From positions 1 to 6,140 of the forward strand of contig JAOACV010000176.1 in the NCBI GenBank assembly GCA_026417675.1: a stretch of DNA of 6,140 nucleotides, read 5' to 3'. The stretch's first letter is position 1, and each line of letters starts with the position of its first letter. The translations under genes were made by a program, and so were the position numbers. The notes below the pieces were generated by a model. The model did no database searches, was not told the origin of the DNA, and saw nothing but the letters and a program-made list of their open reading frames with translations. Shown here piece by piece: positions 1 through 6,140 of the stretch. Source of the DNA: Verrucomicrobiia bacterium (GTDB taxonomy: Bacteria > Verrucomicrobiota > Verrucomicrobiia > CAIQCK01).

Positions 1-374
1 ACTTCGGCCTTTTCCGCGCCGTGCAACTGGCCGGCATCGAGGCGCTGACCGGCCCGCAGGAATACGTCCGGCACACCGTGGACACTTACCACCGGCGCAT
101 GAAGCTGTTCGTGGACGGCCTCAATGACTTGGGCTGGCCCACGCCGATGCCGAAGGCGACGTTCTACGTTTGGGCGCACATCCCGATGAAATACAGCGCG
201 CTGACCTCGTTGGAGTTCGCCACGTTGATGTTGCAGGAAGGCGGCGTCGCCGCCGCGCCGGGCACCGGCTTCGGCGAATACGGCGAAGGTTATGTCCGCT
301 TCGCCATGGTCCAAAGCGAGGACCGCCTCAAGCAGGCGCTCAAGCGCATCGGCCATGTGCTGACGATGGGCTGA
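1..374 (+). CDS. Class I/II PLP-dependent aminotransferase, C-terminal part (LL-diaminopimelate/alanine aminotransferase type)
   Basis: The gene enters from the left edge. Its frame starts at base 3 and gives 123 residues before a TGA stop. This is the small C-terminal domain of a fold-type I PLP enzyme. Seen: PKATFYVW, then a Ser/Leu-EFA segment, then PGTGFGEYGEGYVRFAM. The Arg of YVRFA matches the family's conserved Arg that binds the substrate carboxylate. The catalytic Lys and PLP-binding residues lie upstream, outside the window. The PKATFYVW and GFGEYGEGYVR wording is typical of DapL-like enzymes (tetrahydrodipicolinate to LL-diaminopimelate, for lysine and peptidoglycan) and of the related AlaC-type alanine aminotransferases. 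The visible part cannot separate these, so no symbol is given. The end is intact. The next gene starts 42 bases downstream on the same strand, so co-transcription is possible, but a functional link to the lipid genes is not obvious. Confidence 0.88.
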   Translation, partial: FGLFRAVQLAGIEALTGPQEYVRHTVDTYHRRMKLFVDGLNDLGWPTPMPKATFYVWAHIPMKYSALTSLEFATLMLQEGGVAAAPGTGFGEYGEGYVRFAMVQSEDRLKQALKRIGHVLTMG

Positions 375-416
375 TGCCGGCCCGCGCGGCCTGGTTGACC
401 GACACCGGGAACAGCT

Positions 417-1535
417 ATGCCGAAACGCATCCTGTTGTTCTATCTGACCGAAGGCAGCGGCCATCACGCCGCCGCGCTCGCGGTCCGCGCGGCGTTGCTC
501 AAGCAGGACCCCTCGCTGACCATCGCGGCCTATGACTCGTTCAGCTACGCCAACCCGATCCTGGCCAAGATCGTCCTGAAGACCTACCTCGGCGTGCTCA
601 AAACGACGCCCGGCCTGTGGGAATGGATGTATGACAACCCGCGCTTCAAGGACCGCACCAGCGGCATTCGCGATCTGCTCAACCGCCGCAACGCCGCGCG
701 TCTGGAGTCGCTCCTCAACGAGTTCAGCCCCGACGTGATTGCCTGCACGCAGGCGTTCTCCTGCGGTGTAATGGCCGACTACAAGATGCGCACCGGCGCG
801 ACCACGCCGCTGGCCGGCATCATCACCGACTACGTCGCGCACCGCTACTGGGCGCACGGCCAGGTCAACCTTTACTGCGTGCCGACCGTGGCGACGCGCA
901 ACGCGCTCATTGCCACCGGCGTGTCGCCCGAAAAGGCTCAGGTGACCGGCATCCCCGTAGACCCGGTCTACGCCGAACAGCCCGACCGCGCCGCCCTCTG
1001 CGACCAGCTCGGCCTGCGCCGCGACACCACCAAGCTCTTGATCATGGGCGGCAGCCAGGGCATGGGGCCGCTTCACACGATCCTGAAGCGGCTCGACAAG
1101 ATTCGACGGCCGCTGGAGTTCATAATCGTTTGCGGCGTCAACGAGCGCCTGCGCGCCCGGCTGGAGGACCTGCGCCCGCGCCTGCGGCATCCCACGCACA
1201 TCTACGGTTTCGCGCAAAACGTTCCCGACCTGATGAGCGTGGCCGACCTGCTGGTCACCAAGCCCGGCGGCATGACCACCAGCGAGGCGCTGGTCAAGCG
1301 GCTGCCAATGATCATCATCAACCCGATCCCCGGCCAGGAGAAGCGCAACACCGAGTTCTTGCTCGACGCGCAAGTGGCCGTGCAGGCTGAGACCGCCTAC
1401 GAGTTGCCGCCGCTGGTGGAACAGTTGGTGGCGCGGCCCGACAAGCTGGCCGTCATGCGTGCCCGTTGCGAGGCCCTGCGCCGGCCCAATGCCGCACAGG
1501 ACATCGCCACGGCGATGCTGCGCCTGGCGCCATGA
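417..1535 (+). CDS. MGDG-synthase-like glycosyltransferase, GT28 family (UgtP/MurG-like fold)
   Basis: A 372-residue protein predicted to transfer a sugar from a nucleotide-sugar donor to a membrane lipid at the cytoplasmic face of the inner membrane. The N-terminal part (about 1-180) resembles the MGDG synthase N-terminal domain, with a glycine/histidine loop EGSGHHAAA at 12-20 near the lipid side and TDYVAHRYWAH at 137-147. The C-terminal part (about 205-370) is a GT28 C-domain: LLIMGGSQGMG (207-217), then KPGGMTTSEAL (282-292) and NPIPGQEKRNTEFL (302-315), which form the donor-binding site in the family. Known relatives make mono- or diglycosyl-diacylglycerol (plant MGD, Bacillus UgtP); MurG is more distant. 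Length is normal for the bacterial forms. The ATG at 417 is preceded by GGGA six bases upstream, a weak ribosome site. The stop overlaps the start of the acyltransferase gene by 4 bases, which suggests a shared lipid pathway. Neither sugar nor acceptor can be read from sequence. Confidence 0.87.
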   Translation: MPKRILLFYLTEGSGHHAAALAVRAALLKQDPSLTIAAYDSFSYANPILAKIVLKTYLGVLKTTPGLWEWMYDNPRFKDRTSGIRDLLNRRNAARLESLLNEFSPDVIACTQAFSCGVMADYKMRTGATTPLAGIITDYVAHRYWAHGQVNLYCVPTVATRNALIATGVSPEKAQVTGIPVDPVYAEQPDRAALCDQLGLRRDTTKLLIMGGSQGMGPLHTILKRLDKIRRPLEFIIVCGVNERLRARLEDLRPRLRHPTHIYGFAQNVPDLMSVADLLVTKPGGMTTSEALVKRLPMIIINPIPGQEKRNTEFLLDAQVAVQAETAYELPPLVEQLVARPDKLAVMRARCEALRRPNAAQDIATAMLRLAP

Positions 1536-2431
1536 ACTACTGGCTCTTCCGGGCCGCCGGTTTTCTCTCCCGCATCGTGCCGCGACGCGCGGCCTACGCG
1601 ATCGCCCGCCTGCTCGTCGGCCCTTTCCTTTTGATCAAACACCGCGAGGCCCGCGCCGTCGCCGCCAACCTCCAGCGTCTGCGGGCCTTCCGCGGCGAGC
1701 CGGCCGACGCCGCCACGGCACGCCGCCTGGCCCGCCGCGTCTATGTCAACTTCGCCAAATACATCGTGGACTACTACCGCTACGCCGGGGGCCACGACGA
1801 GGAACTGGCCGCGTTGATGGAAGTGGACAACATCCAGGCCCTCAGCCGCGGGCTGGCCCTCGGCCGCGGCGTGGTCGTGGTGACGGCCCACCTCGGCAAC
1901 ATCGAGAACGGCGGCATGACCATCGTTCGCCACGGCTACAAATTCACCGTCGTGGCCCTGCGGCAGGCCGACCCGCGCATAAACGAACTGTTTCAGCGCC
2001 AGCGCCGCGCGCGCGGCATGCAGGTCATCGAAGCCGGCCACGGCGCGCGCGATTGCCTGCGCACACTCCAGCGCAACGAGATTGTCGCCGTGGTTGGCGA
2101 CCGCGATTTCTCCCCTAACCGCGACACCACGCGGTTCTTCGGAGCGCCGGCCCGCATCCCGGTCGGTTTTGCGCGCCTCGCGCTGGCCACCGGTGCACCG
2201 GTGGTGCCAGGTTTCTGTGTGCGGCTGCCCGACGACCGCTACCGCCTGTTTTTCTACGACCCGGTGTTTGTGGACCGCGAGCGGGACACTGTCGAAAGCG
2301 TCTGTCAGCGCGTGGTGCCGTTCCTGGAGCGCGCCATCGGCGACCACGCCGACCAATGGTATTGTTTCCACGATCTCTGGAACGTCGAGGCCGACTGGGC
2401 GCTGATGCAGCGGGTCATGGGCCGACGATGA
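1532..2431 (+). CDS. LpxL/HtrB-family lysophospholipid/lipid A acyltransferase
   Basis: A 299-residue protein of the LpxL/HtrB (lipid A late acyltransferase) family, which moves an acyl chain from acyl-ACP or acyl-CoA to a glycolipid on the inner face of the cytoplasmic membrane. Seen: a hydrophobic, basic N-terminal stretch (about 1-35) fitting membrane attachment; the catalytic H-x4-E motif in TAHLGNIENGG, with H120 and E125; GDRDFSPNRDTTRFFG at 189-204, a second conserved block (DRDF then FFG then P); and the C-terminal DQWYCFHDLW (275-284), matching the family's P/D-QW-F/Y-x-FH signature. Length is typical. The start was set at the ATG that overlaps the upstream stop as ATGA, because an upstream in-frame start at 1466 would overlap the glycosyltransferase by 70 bases and add residues unlike the family. 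There is no good Shine-Dalgarno sequence, so translational coupling is likely. The substrate may be lipid A or the glycolipid made by its neighbour; PIM-type acyltransferases share this fold. Confidence 0.88.
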   Translation: MNYWLFRAAGFLSRIVPRRAAYAIARLLVGPFLLIKHREARAVAANLQRLRAFRGEPADAATARRLARRVYVNFAKYIVDYYRYAGGHDEELAALMEVDNIQALSRGLALGRGVVVVTAHLGNIENGGMTIVRHGYKFTVVALRQADPRINELFQRQRRARGMQVIEAGHGARDCLRTLQRNEIVAVVGDRDFSPNRDTTRFFGAPARIPVGFARLALATGAPVVPGFCVRLPDDRYRLFFYDPVFVDRERDTVESVCQRVVPFLERAIGDHADQWYCFHDLWNVEADWALMQRVMGRR

Positions 2432-2471
2432 AGCGGGGGCTGGACAGGGCCAGCGACATTCCCCGGATGCT

Positions 2472-3563
2472 TCAGTTTTTCAATCCCAAGCCGAGCGTCT
2501 CCCGGCAATACCTCACGCTTTGCTCCAGTTGCGCTTTCTGGAACTCTTGATCAGCGAGCTTCTTGTCTTTGCCAGCGGGGGCTTTCCATGGATCGCGCGG
2601 CTGGCCGCGGCGGGCGAGCGCGAGGAACTTCGCAAAGTCGGCCGCGCGCAGGTTCGGCCACGCGGCCCAAAACTCCGGTTTGTAGCAGGGCAAATCGCGG
2701 TTGAAGCCGGACATGATCTCCAGACACGCCGGCGTTTGGAGACACAACACGGCGTAACGGTCGAAATACTTCCGCCAGTCCACCTGGCCCGCGCCCATCG
2801 CCGTCCACTGGATGCGGATGCCGTCCTCGTATTCCCAGAGCGCGGAATCACGCAGGCCGGTGGCGACCGCGTAGGGGCCGAGCTTTTCCAGATTGTCCAG
2901 CGGGTCTTCCATCGTCCAAGTCGCGTTGCCGGAGTCCATCGTCGCGCCCACATAGTCACGCCCGGCGGCCTCGATCAAACGGGCCAGTTCGTCCGACCGC
3001 AGGTCGCCCGCGTGATTCTCCACGGCGATCTTGATGCCGGCGTCGAGCGCGCGGCTGCGGCAGGCTTTGCAGACCTTCACCGTTGCTTCGATGTGGCGTT
3101 CGATGCCACCCTCGCCCAAACGATCCTTGCCCGTGCCGAGAATGCAACGGATGACCGGCGAGCCAACCGCTTTGGCGACGCGGATGCCCAGCGCCAGATG
3201 CTCCTCGGCGGTGCCCCATTTGTCTTTGAACGCGGCCGAGGTCGGGCAGATGCTCCAAGTGCCGGCGTAGATTCGCACTCCTTTGTCCGCCGCCTTGGCA
3301 CGCAGGTCCCTCAAATATGCGTCATCCAGGCTTTCATACGCGTCGAGGTCGCTGATGAAGAGCACATCCAGGCGCAGCGACGCCGCGTAGTCAATCAACG
3401 TCGGAGCTTTCCAACCCATTGCGCGGATGGAGAAATTGTCGAAGCCGAGCGGGATGTTCCGACGCGGCGTCTGCGCGCGGGCCGGCCGAGTCACGGCCGA
3501 CACGGCGCCCGCAACAGCGAGCCTCTGAAGGAACTCACGGCGGGAGACGGAAGTGTTGTTCAT
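2472..3563 (-). CDS. Tat-exported sugar phosphate isomerase/epimerase-like TIM-barrel protein
   Basis: A 363-residue protein with a twin-arginine signal: SRREFLQ at 7-13, a hydrophobic stretch to about 25, and a likely cleavage after ARA (28-30). It should be exported folded to the periplasm. The mature part resembles the xylose isomerase-like TIM barrel (AP endonuclease 2 superfamily). Supporting segments are [11 protein letters not shown] (40-50), [10 protein letters not shown] (65-74), [11 protein letters not shown] (178-187, with a candidate metal-binding Glu182), GATMDSGN (207-213, candidate Asp210), [11 protein letters not shown] (257-267) and LEIMS (281-285, candidate Glu282). The H-x-K-D strand often seen after the DxGN motif reads ATGLRDSAL, so one usual metal-ligand His is absent. 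Such Tat-signal isomerase-like proteins are common in Planctomycetes and Verrucomicrobia and are linked to sugar catabolism, but the substrate is unknown. The ATG at 3563 fits the signal peptide; no clear ribosome site precedes it. It lies 78 bases downstream of the M24 gene and ends 40 bases from the convergent acyltransferase. Confidence 0.85.
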   Translation of the reverse strand: MNNTSVSRREFLQRLAVAGAVSAVTRPARAQTPRRNIPLGFDNFSIRAMGWKAPTLIDYAASLRLDVLFISDLDAYESLDDAYLRDLRAKAADKGVRIYAGTWSICPTSAAFKDKWGTAEEHLALGIRVAKAVGSPVIRCILGTGKDRLGEGGIERHIEATVKVCKACRSRALDAGIKIAVENHAGDLRSDELARLIEAAGRDYVGATMDSGNATWTMEDPLDNLEKLGPYAVATGLRDSALWEYEDGIRIQWTAMGAGQVDWRKYFDRYAVLCLQTPACLEIMSGFNRDLPCYKPEFWAAWPNLRAADFAKFLALARRGQPRDPWKAPAGKDKKLADQEFQKAQLEQSVRYCRETLGLGLKN

Positions 3564-3607
3564 GCCGCAGACTTTGTGCAGGTGGCCTTGGTTTTTCCAG
3601 ACGATTC

Positions 3608-3636
3608 TGTAGCCGCGGTCGGCGGGCGCGGCTACA
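3608..3636. repeat. REP-like palindrome between the M24 and isomerase genes
   Basis: A perfect 10-bp inverted repeat: arm TGTAGCCGCG at 3608-3617 and its complement CGCGGCTACA at 3627-3636, separated by a 9-base GC-rich loop. It lies inside the 78-base gap between the two minus-strand genes. It could form a very stable hairpin in RNA or DNA. Neither flank carries a run of T residues, so it does not look like a standard intrinsic terminator. The shape suits a dispersed REP-type palindrome or an mRNA-stabilising hairpin; dispersion cannot be judged from one copy. Confidence 0.6.
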
Positions 3637-3641
3637 ACCCG

Positions 3642-5015
3642 TCAGATTCCTCTGCCCACCAGCGGCTGCGCGTTGTTGGGCACCTGGTTGAACTGCACGA
3701 CGCGCTTGTCGAACTTGCCAAGCGTGTTCTCAACGACCCAGTAGTCGAAGCCGGGGATGACCACGTTGTCCCAGCGGCTGGCGACGCCCCGCAACGCCAC
3801 GTCGAGCATCGTCACGATCTGCCGTCCGAGCGGCTCGTGGCTGTCGAGCGTGATCGCGCCGTAGAACTCCTGGCACTCGGTGTAGCCGGCGTTGTGCGTG
3901 CCGGTGTAGGGCTTTTGCTGTTCGAGCCGGATGGGCTTGCCGATAAGCCGGCTGACCTCCGCCGACTTCGAGGCGAAGAAATCCACCAGCGCCTGCTCTT
4001 GCAGGCGGGCCGGCAGGTTTTCGCGCGCGACCTTCACGTAGGCGTCGTAGCCGACCCGGTAGGCTTCCTCGACCAGCCCCGCCCAGTAACGCTGCCTCTT
4101 GTTTGGCTCGCCGGCGATGACGGAACGGCGGATGCAAGCGGTTAGTCCGTCGCGCTTGGGTGAGACGCCGAGATGGACGTAGTCGTTGCGCCGGACGGGG
4201 CGGTTGAGGGCCTTGCCGATGAGTGTGCGGTTGGCGACGTTCGCGCCCACCATCACGTCAAAGCCCGTCTCCTCCGCGCCGAGTTCGCGCCCGACGAACC
4301 ACGCCCACGCCGCGACCTGGGTCTCCAGCAGGCCGGGCCGCAGCACCGCGAGCATCGCGCGCAGCATCGCGTCGGCGATGACGCTGGCGTCGCGCAGCAG
4401 CCGCATCTCGGCGTCACTCTTCTCATATTTGATCTTGTAGTAGATGGTCTGGGCGTCCACGACGTTCTCGCGGCCGAACATCTTCTCCAGATATTCGACA
4501 AGCGCCGCCGGCACGACCTGTCGCGGCGTCAGCAGCGCGATGCGGTCGGGCATGCGTCCGCCGGCCGCATCGGCGATAACGTCCTCCACCTTTTCGGCCT
4601 GGATGGGATACTGTTCGTCGGCGAGCTTGAGCATCTCGACCTTGTGAACGATGGCCTTCGCGCGCGGGGCGAGCTGGTCGGCGATGTAACCGCCCTCCAG
4701 GCCGGCGATGATATGGAAGCCGGTCTTGCCAATGACGCCCGCGACCTGCTCGATGCTGATGTTGGTGTTGCCGCCCAGATAGGGCACGTCGCCGTCGTAG
4801 TGCTCGTCGCTGAACACGAACCCAACCTCGAACCCCGCGTCCTTCAGCGCCGCATAAACCTTCTGTTGCCGCGCGATAAACTCCTCCGTGGCGATGGCGA
4901 ACCGTTTGTTGACCGGAGGCGTTGCGGCCAGCACGCGCTCGACCTTCTTGAAATCGGCGCGAAGTTCGGAGAGGCGTTTGGAGCTGATGCCGATGGATTT
5001 GGGGCGGGGTTTCAT
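3642..5015 (-). CDS. M24 (pita-bread/creatinase fold) family protein with atypical active site
   Basis: A 457-residue protein related to aminopeptidase P, prolidase and creatinase. About residues 35-185 form a creatinase-N-like domain. The linker IKYEKSDAEMRLLRDAS (195-211) matches the 'K-x-x-K-S/D-x-E-x-x-L-R-x-A' start of the M24 catalytic domain, which runs to the end. The usual five metal ligands (Asp, Asp, His, Glu, Glu) are not all recognisable. The first Asp region reads DYVHLGVS (278-285), the second DGLTACIRRSV (289-299) with Cys where Asp is expected, and the His region reads THNAGYTECQEF (373-384), keeping His374. The protein may therefore be a metal-free enzyme such as creatinase, or a non-catalytic member. 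The start was set at the ATG at 5015 because AAGGA lies six bases upstream; a longer reading from 5183 would run into the TPR gene. No signal peptide or membrane segment is seen, so it is probably cytoplasmic. It lies 59 bases downstream of the TPR lipoprotein gene. Confidence 0.82.
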   Translation of the reverse strand: MKPRPKSIGISSKRLSELRADFKKVERVLAATPPVNKRFAIATEEFIARQQKVYAALKDAGFEVGFVFSDEHYDGDVPYLGGNTNISIEQVAGVIGKTGFHIIAGLEGGYIADQLAPRAKAIVHKVEMLKLADEQYPIQAEKVEDVIADAAGGRMPDRIALLTPRQVVPAALVEYLEKMFGRENVVDAQTIYYKIKYEKSDAEMRLLRDASVIADAMLRAMLAVLRPGLLETQVAAWAWFVGRELGAEETGFDVMVGANVANRTLIGKALNRPVRRNDYVHLGVSPKRDGLTACIRRSVIAGEPNKRQRYWAGLVEEAYRVGYDAYVKVARENLPARLQEQALVDFFASKSAEVSRLIGKPIRLEQQKPYTGTHNAGYTECQEFYGAITLDSHEPLGRQIVTMLDVALRGVASRWDNVVIPGFDYWVVENTLGKFDKRVVQFNQVPNNAQPLVGRGI

Positions 5016-5021
5016 GGCGTG

Positions 5022-5026
5022 TCCTT
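5022..5026 (-). promoter_or_regulatory. Shine-Dalgarno site of the M24 gene
   Basis: On the minus strand AAGGA lies six bases before the ATG at 5015. It is the clearest ribosome-binding site in the window and decides the start of the M24 gene against the longer in-frame reading that begins at 5183. Confidence 0.75.
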
Positions 5027-5062
5027 CACGTTGATCGGCAACCGGATTTTCACGCCTGCGGG

Positions 5063-5087
5063 GCCGAAAGGTTGCTACTTTTTCGGC
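5063..5087 (-). other. Inverted repeat across the stop of the TPR gene
   Basis: GCCGAAA at 5063-5069 and TTTCGGC at 5081-5087 form a 7-bp stem with an 11-base loop that contains the TAG stop of the TPR gene. A competing 5-bp pairing (GTTGC at 5071-5075 with GCAAC at 5086-5090) is also possible. No T-run follows on the minus strand, so I do not call it a terminator. It could be a weak 3'-end or processing hairpin, or chance. Confidence 0.25.
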
Positions 5088-5899
5088 AACTTGGCCATCA
5101 GTTCGCGGGCGCGCTTCTGCCAGCCGGGCAGCTCGGCAGCCCAGTCGGGCGCGGGTTGCGCGTCGAGCACGCGCTGGAAGCATTTGCGTGCATCGTTGTA
5201 TTTGCGGGCTTTCAGGTAAGCCTCGCCGAGGGCGAGGTGGTTTTCGGGATACTTCGGATGCTCTTCGGCGGCGTCTTCGAGCAAATCAATCGCCTCCTCG
5301 ATGTCGCCCACACTGGTGGGCCACGGCGGCGCGTTGAGGTAGATCAAGCCCCGGACGCGGTCGGGGCCGCCATAGTCGTAGGAGCTGTCCAGATCGTCCA
5401 CGATCTTGAGTTCCTTCAGCATCGGTTTGACCATCGCCAGCCCTTGAGACGGCAGGGCGTCGGCGCGCATGCCGTAGTTGAGCGCGAGATAGTAATGGCC
5501 GCCCTTGCTGGCAGTGTCTACGAAAATGGCGCGCTTGGCGTAATCAATGCCCTGATCGGCCAGTTCAAGCTGCCGCTTCTTGTCCTTCTCATTGCCGGCG
5601 CGCTCGGCGAGGGCGAAACAGGCTCGCGCGGCCCGCCAGAGGGCCTGGGAGTTGTGCGGGGCGATCTTCAGCGACTCCTTCAGCGTTTCCAGCGCCCTCT
5701 CGACGTTGGCCGGATCAGCGCGGCCTTGCCACAGCTTGTCGGAGTCCTCGACAAGCTTCTGCGCCTTGGCGACCTCCTCGTCGGTCAGGATGCGGTCGGG
5801 GCCGAGCTTGCTGACGGCAATTGGCCGCGAGAAGAGCGCGCAGCCGGTGAAGGTCAACCCCAGCACTGTTGCCAGCAGCAGTTGGACGGGCGGGCGCAT
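5075..5899 (-). CDS. TPR-containing lipoprotein, TatT-like (TRAP transporter T-component family)
   Basis: A 274-residue protein with a lipoprotein-type signal: a short basic start, hydrophobic residues 5-18, then FTGC with Cys20 as the probable lipidated residue. Phe at -3 is less usual than Leu, so lipidation is likely but not certain. The rest is mostly helical with TPR-like repeats: about 65-100 (ALETLKESLKIAP), 110-145 (LELADQGIDYAKRAI) and 200-250 (EEAIDLLEDAAEEHPKYPEN, then ALGEAYLKARKYNDARKCFQRVL). The segment YDYGGPDRVRGLIYL (174-188) resembles the conserved G-G-P-x-R block of TatT proteins. In Treponema pallidum, TatT (Tp0956) is a periplasmic lipoprotein that pairs with the solute-binding protein TatP of a TRAP transporter. 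Here the gene starts 15 bases after the stop of a probable binding-protein gene, so a similar partnership is a reasonable inference. No clear ribosome site precedes the ATG. It could instead be a generic TPR lipoprotein. Confidence 0.78.
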   Translation of the reverse strand: MRPPVQLLLATVLGLTFTGCALFSRPIAVSKLGPDRILTDEEVAKAQKLVEDSDKLWQGRADPANVERALETLKESLKIAPHNSQALWRAARACFALAERAGNEKDKKRQLELADQGIDYAKRAIFVDTASKGGHYYLALNYGMRADALPSQGLAMVKPMLKELKIVDDLDSSYDYGGPDRVRGLIYLNAPPWPTSVGDIEEAIDLLEDAAEEHPKYPENHLALGEAYLKARKYNDARKCFQRVLDAQPAPDWAAELPGWQKRARELMAKLPKK

Positions 5900-5914
5900 C
5901 GGGCGGGCTGAAGT

Positions 5915-6140
5915 CTATAGACCGTAGAGTTTGCGGGCCGCTTCGTAAGCCGCCGCGTCGGGTTCCCCGAAACCCTTGAGGGTCATCGTTTCCAGCATGT
6001 CTTTCGCGCCAGGATCGCTCGCAAGCCCCAGCAGCGCCTTCTTGAGCGCGGCGGCCTCGGGGACCATGGCCCGGGTGGACCGGGGGGCCACTGCGGCGGC
6101 GGTGGAGACGAGTTGGAAGGTGGGGATGCAGCCCCAGCGC
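5915..6140 (-). CDS. Probable periplasmic substrate-binding protein, C-terminal part (PhnD-like)
   Basis: An open frame enters from the right edge on the minus strand and ends in TAG at 5915-5917, giving about 74 residues. The tail reads LKKALLGLASDPGAKDML, then LKGFGEPDAAAYEAARKLYGL. This resembles the end of phosphate/phosphite/phosphonate ABC transporter binding proteins (PhnD type), where a helix of the form 'aLL-x-L-x-x-D-P-x-x-x-x-x-L' is followed by a GF segment and a final 'D/A-x-Y-x-x-x-R-x-L' helix. Such proteins sit in the periplasm and pass a small anion or other solute to a membrane permease. The fragment is too short to name the ligand, and a more remote binding protein is possible. 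The downstream TatT-like gene begins 15 bases later, so the two are probably in one operon. Confidence 0.5.
   Translation of the reverse strand, partial: RWGCIPTFQLVSTAAAVAPRSTRAMVPEAAALKKALLGLASDPGAKDMLETMTLKGFGEPDAAAYEAARKLYGL

Noticed and set aside
1466..1531. Upstream start for the acyltransferase
   Set aside because: It adds 22 residues unlike the family and overlaps the glycosyltransferase by 70 bases; the ATGA junction start at 1532 gives the usual N-terminus.
1397..2371. A 324-codon minus-strand frame and a 1459-2118 plus-strand frame over the acyltransferase
   Set aside because: Both are shadows of the acyltransferase gene, whose H-x4-E and QWYCFH motifs fix the real frame. Their compositions are rich in Arg, Pro, Ala or Val without domain signals.
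2435..2480. Possible plus-strand terminator after the acyltransferase (GC stem followed by TTTTT at 2476-2480)
   Set aside because: The T-run is at least 12 bases from the closest stem end and lies inside the convergent coding region, so it does not fit an intrinsic terminator.
2428..2550. Small 40-codon frame whose ATG overlaps the acyltransferase stop as ATGA
   Set aside because: The overlap looks like coupling, but most of the frame runs antisense into the 3' end of the isomerase gene and the peptide has no recognisable features.
2520..4145. A 541-codon open frame on the plus strand across the isomerase and M24 genes
   Set aside because: It lies antisense to two genes with clear family motifs, crosses their intergenic gap, and its translation shows no recognisable domain. 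Long antisense frames are common in GC-rich DNA.
5016..5183. Longer N-terminus for the M24 protein starting at 5183
   Set aside because: It would add 56 Arg/Ala-rich residues, overlap the TPR gene by over 100 bases and bypass the AAGGA site before the ATG at 5015.
4173..5219. A 348-codon plus-strand frame opposite the M24 gene
   Set aside because: Antisense shadow: the opposite strand encodes an M24-type protein with a good ribosome site, and this frame has no family motif.
5072..5911. A 279-codon plus-strand frame opposite the TPR lipoprotein gene
   Set aside because: It mirrors nearly the full length of the TPR gene, which has a signal peptide and TPR repeats on the other strand. It shows no domain of its own.

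Overview
This is a GC-rich, densely coded bacterial window with no RNA gene, insertion sequence or CRISPR array that I can see. The gene content suggests the Verrucomicrobiota or a related Planctomycetes-Verrucomicrobia-Chlamydiae lineage: a Tat-exported sugar-isomerase-like TIM barrel, a TatT-like lipoprotein, an atypical M24 protein, and lipid-modifying genes. This placement is an inference from gene types; no marker gene is present to prove it.

The layout is two convergent blocks. The plus-strand block (1-2431) holds the 3' end of a class I/II PLP aminotransferase of the LL-diaminopimelate/alanine aminotransferase type, then an MGDG-synthase-like GT28 glycosyltransferase, then an LpxL/HtrB-type acyltransferase. 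The last two overlap by 4 bases (ATGA), so they are probably translationally coupled. Together they look like a small module that glycosylates and acylates a membrane lipid at the cytoplasmic face of the inner membrane.

The minus-strand block runs from 6140 down to 2472. It holds the C-terminal end of a probable periplasmic substrate-binding protein (PhnD-like), a TPR lipoprotein resembling TatT of TPR-associated TRAP transporters (15 bases downstream), an M24 'pita-bread' protein whose usual metal ligands look substituted, and a Tat-signal sugar phosphate isomerase/epimerase-like protein. The first two could form a transport or solute-binding unit. The other two follow on the same strand, but gaps of 59 and 78 bases leave their co-transcription open.

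The two blocks meet in a 40-base gap (2432-2471) with no convincing terminator. The largest intergenic gap (3564-3641) carries a strong 10-bp-stem palindrome resembling a REP-type element. The most notable points are the degenerate M24 active site, the coupled glycosyltransferase-acyltransferase pair, the TatT-like lipoprotein beside a non-DctP-looking binding protein, and the palindrome. I do not see clear evidence of a wholly new system.
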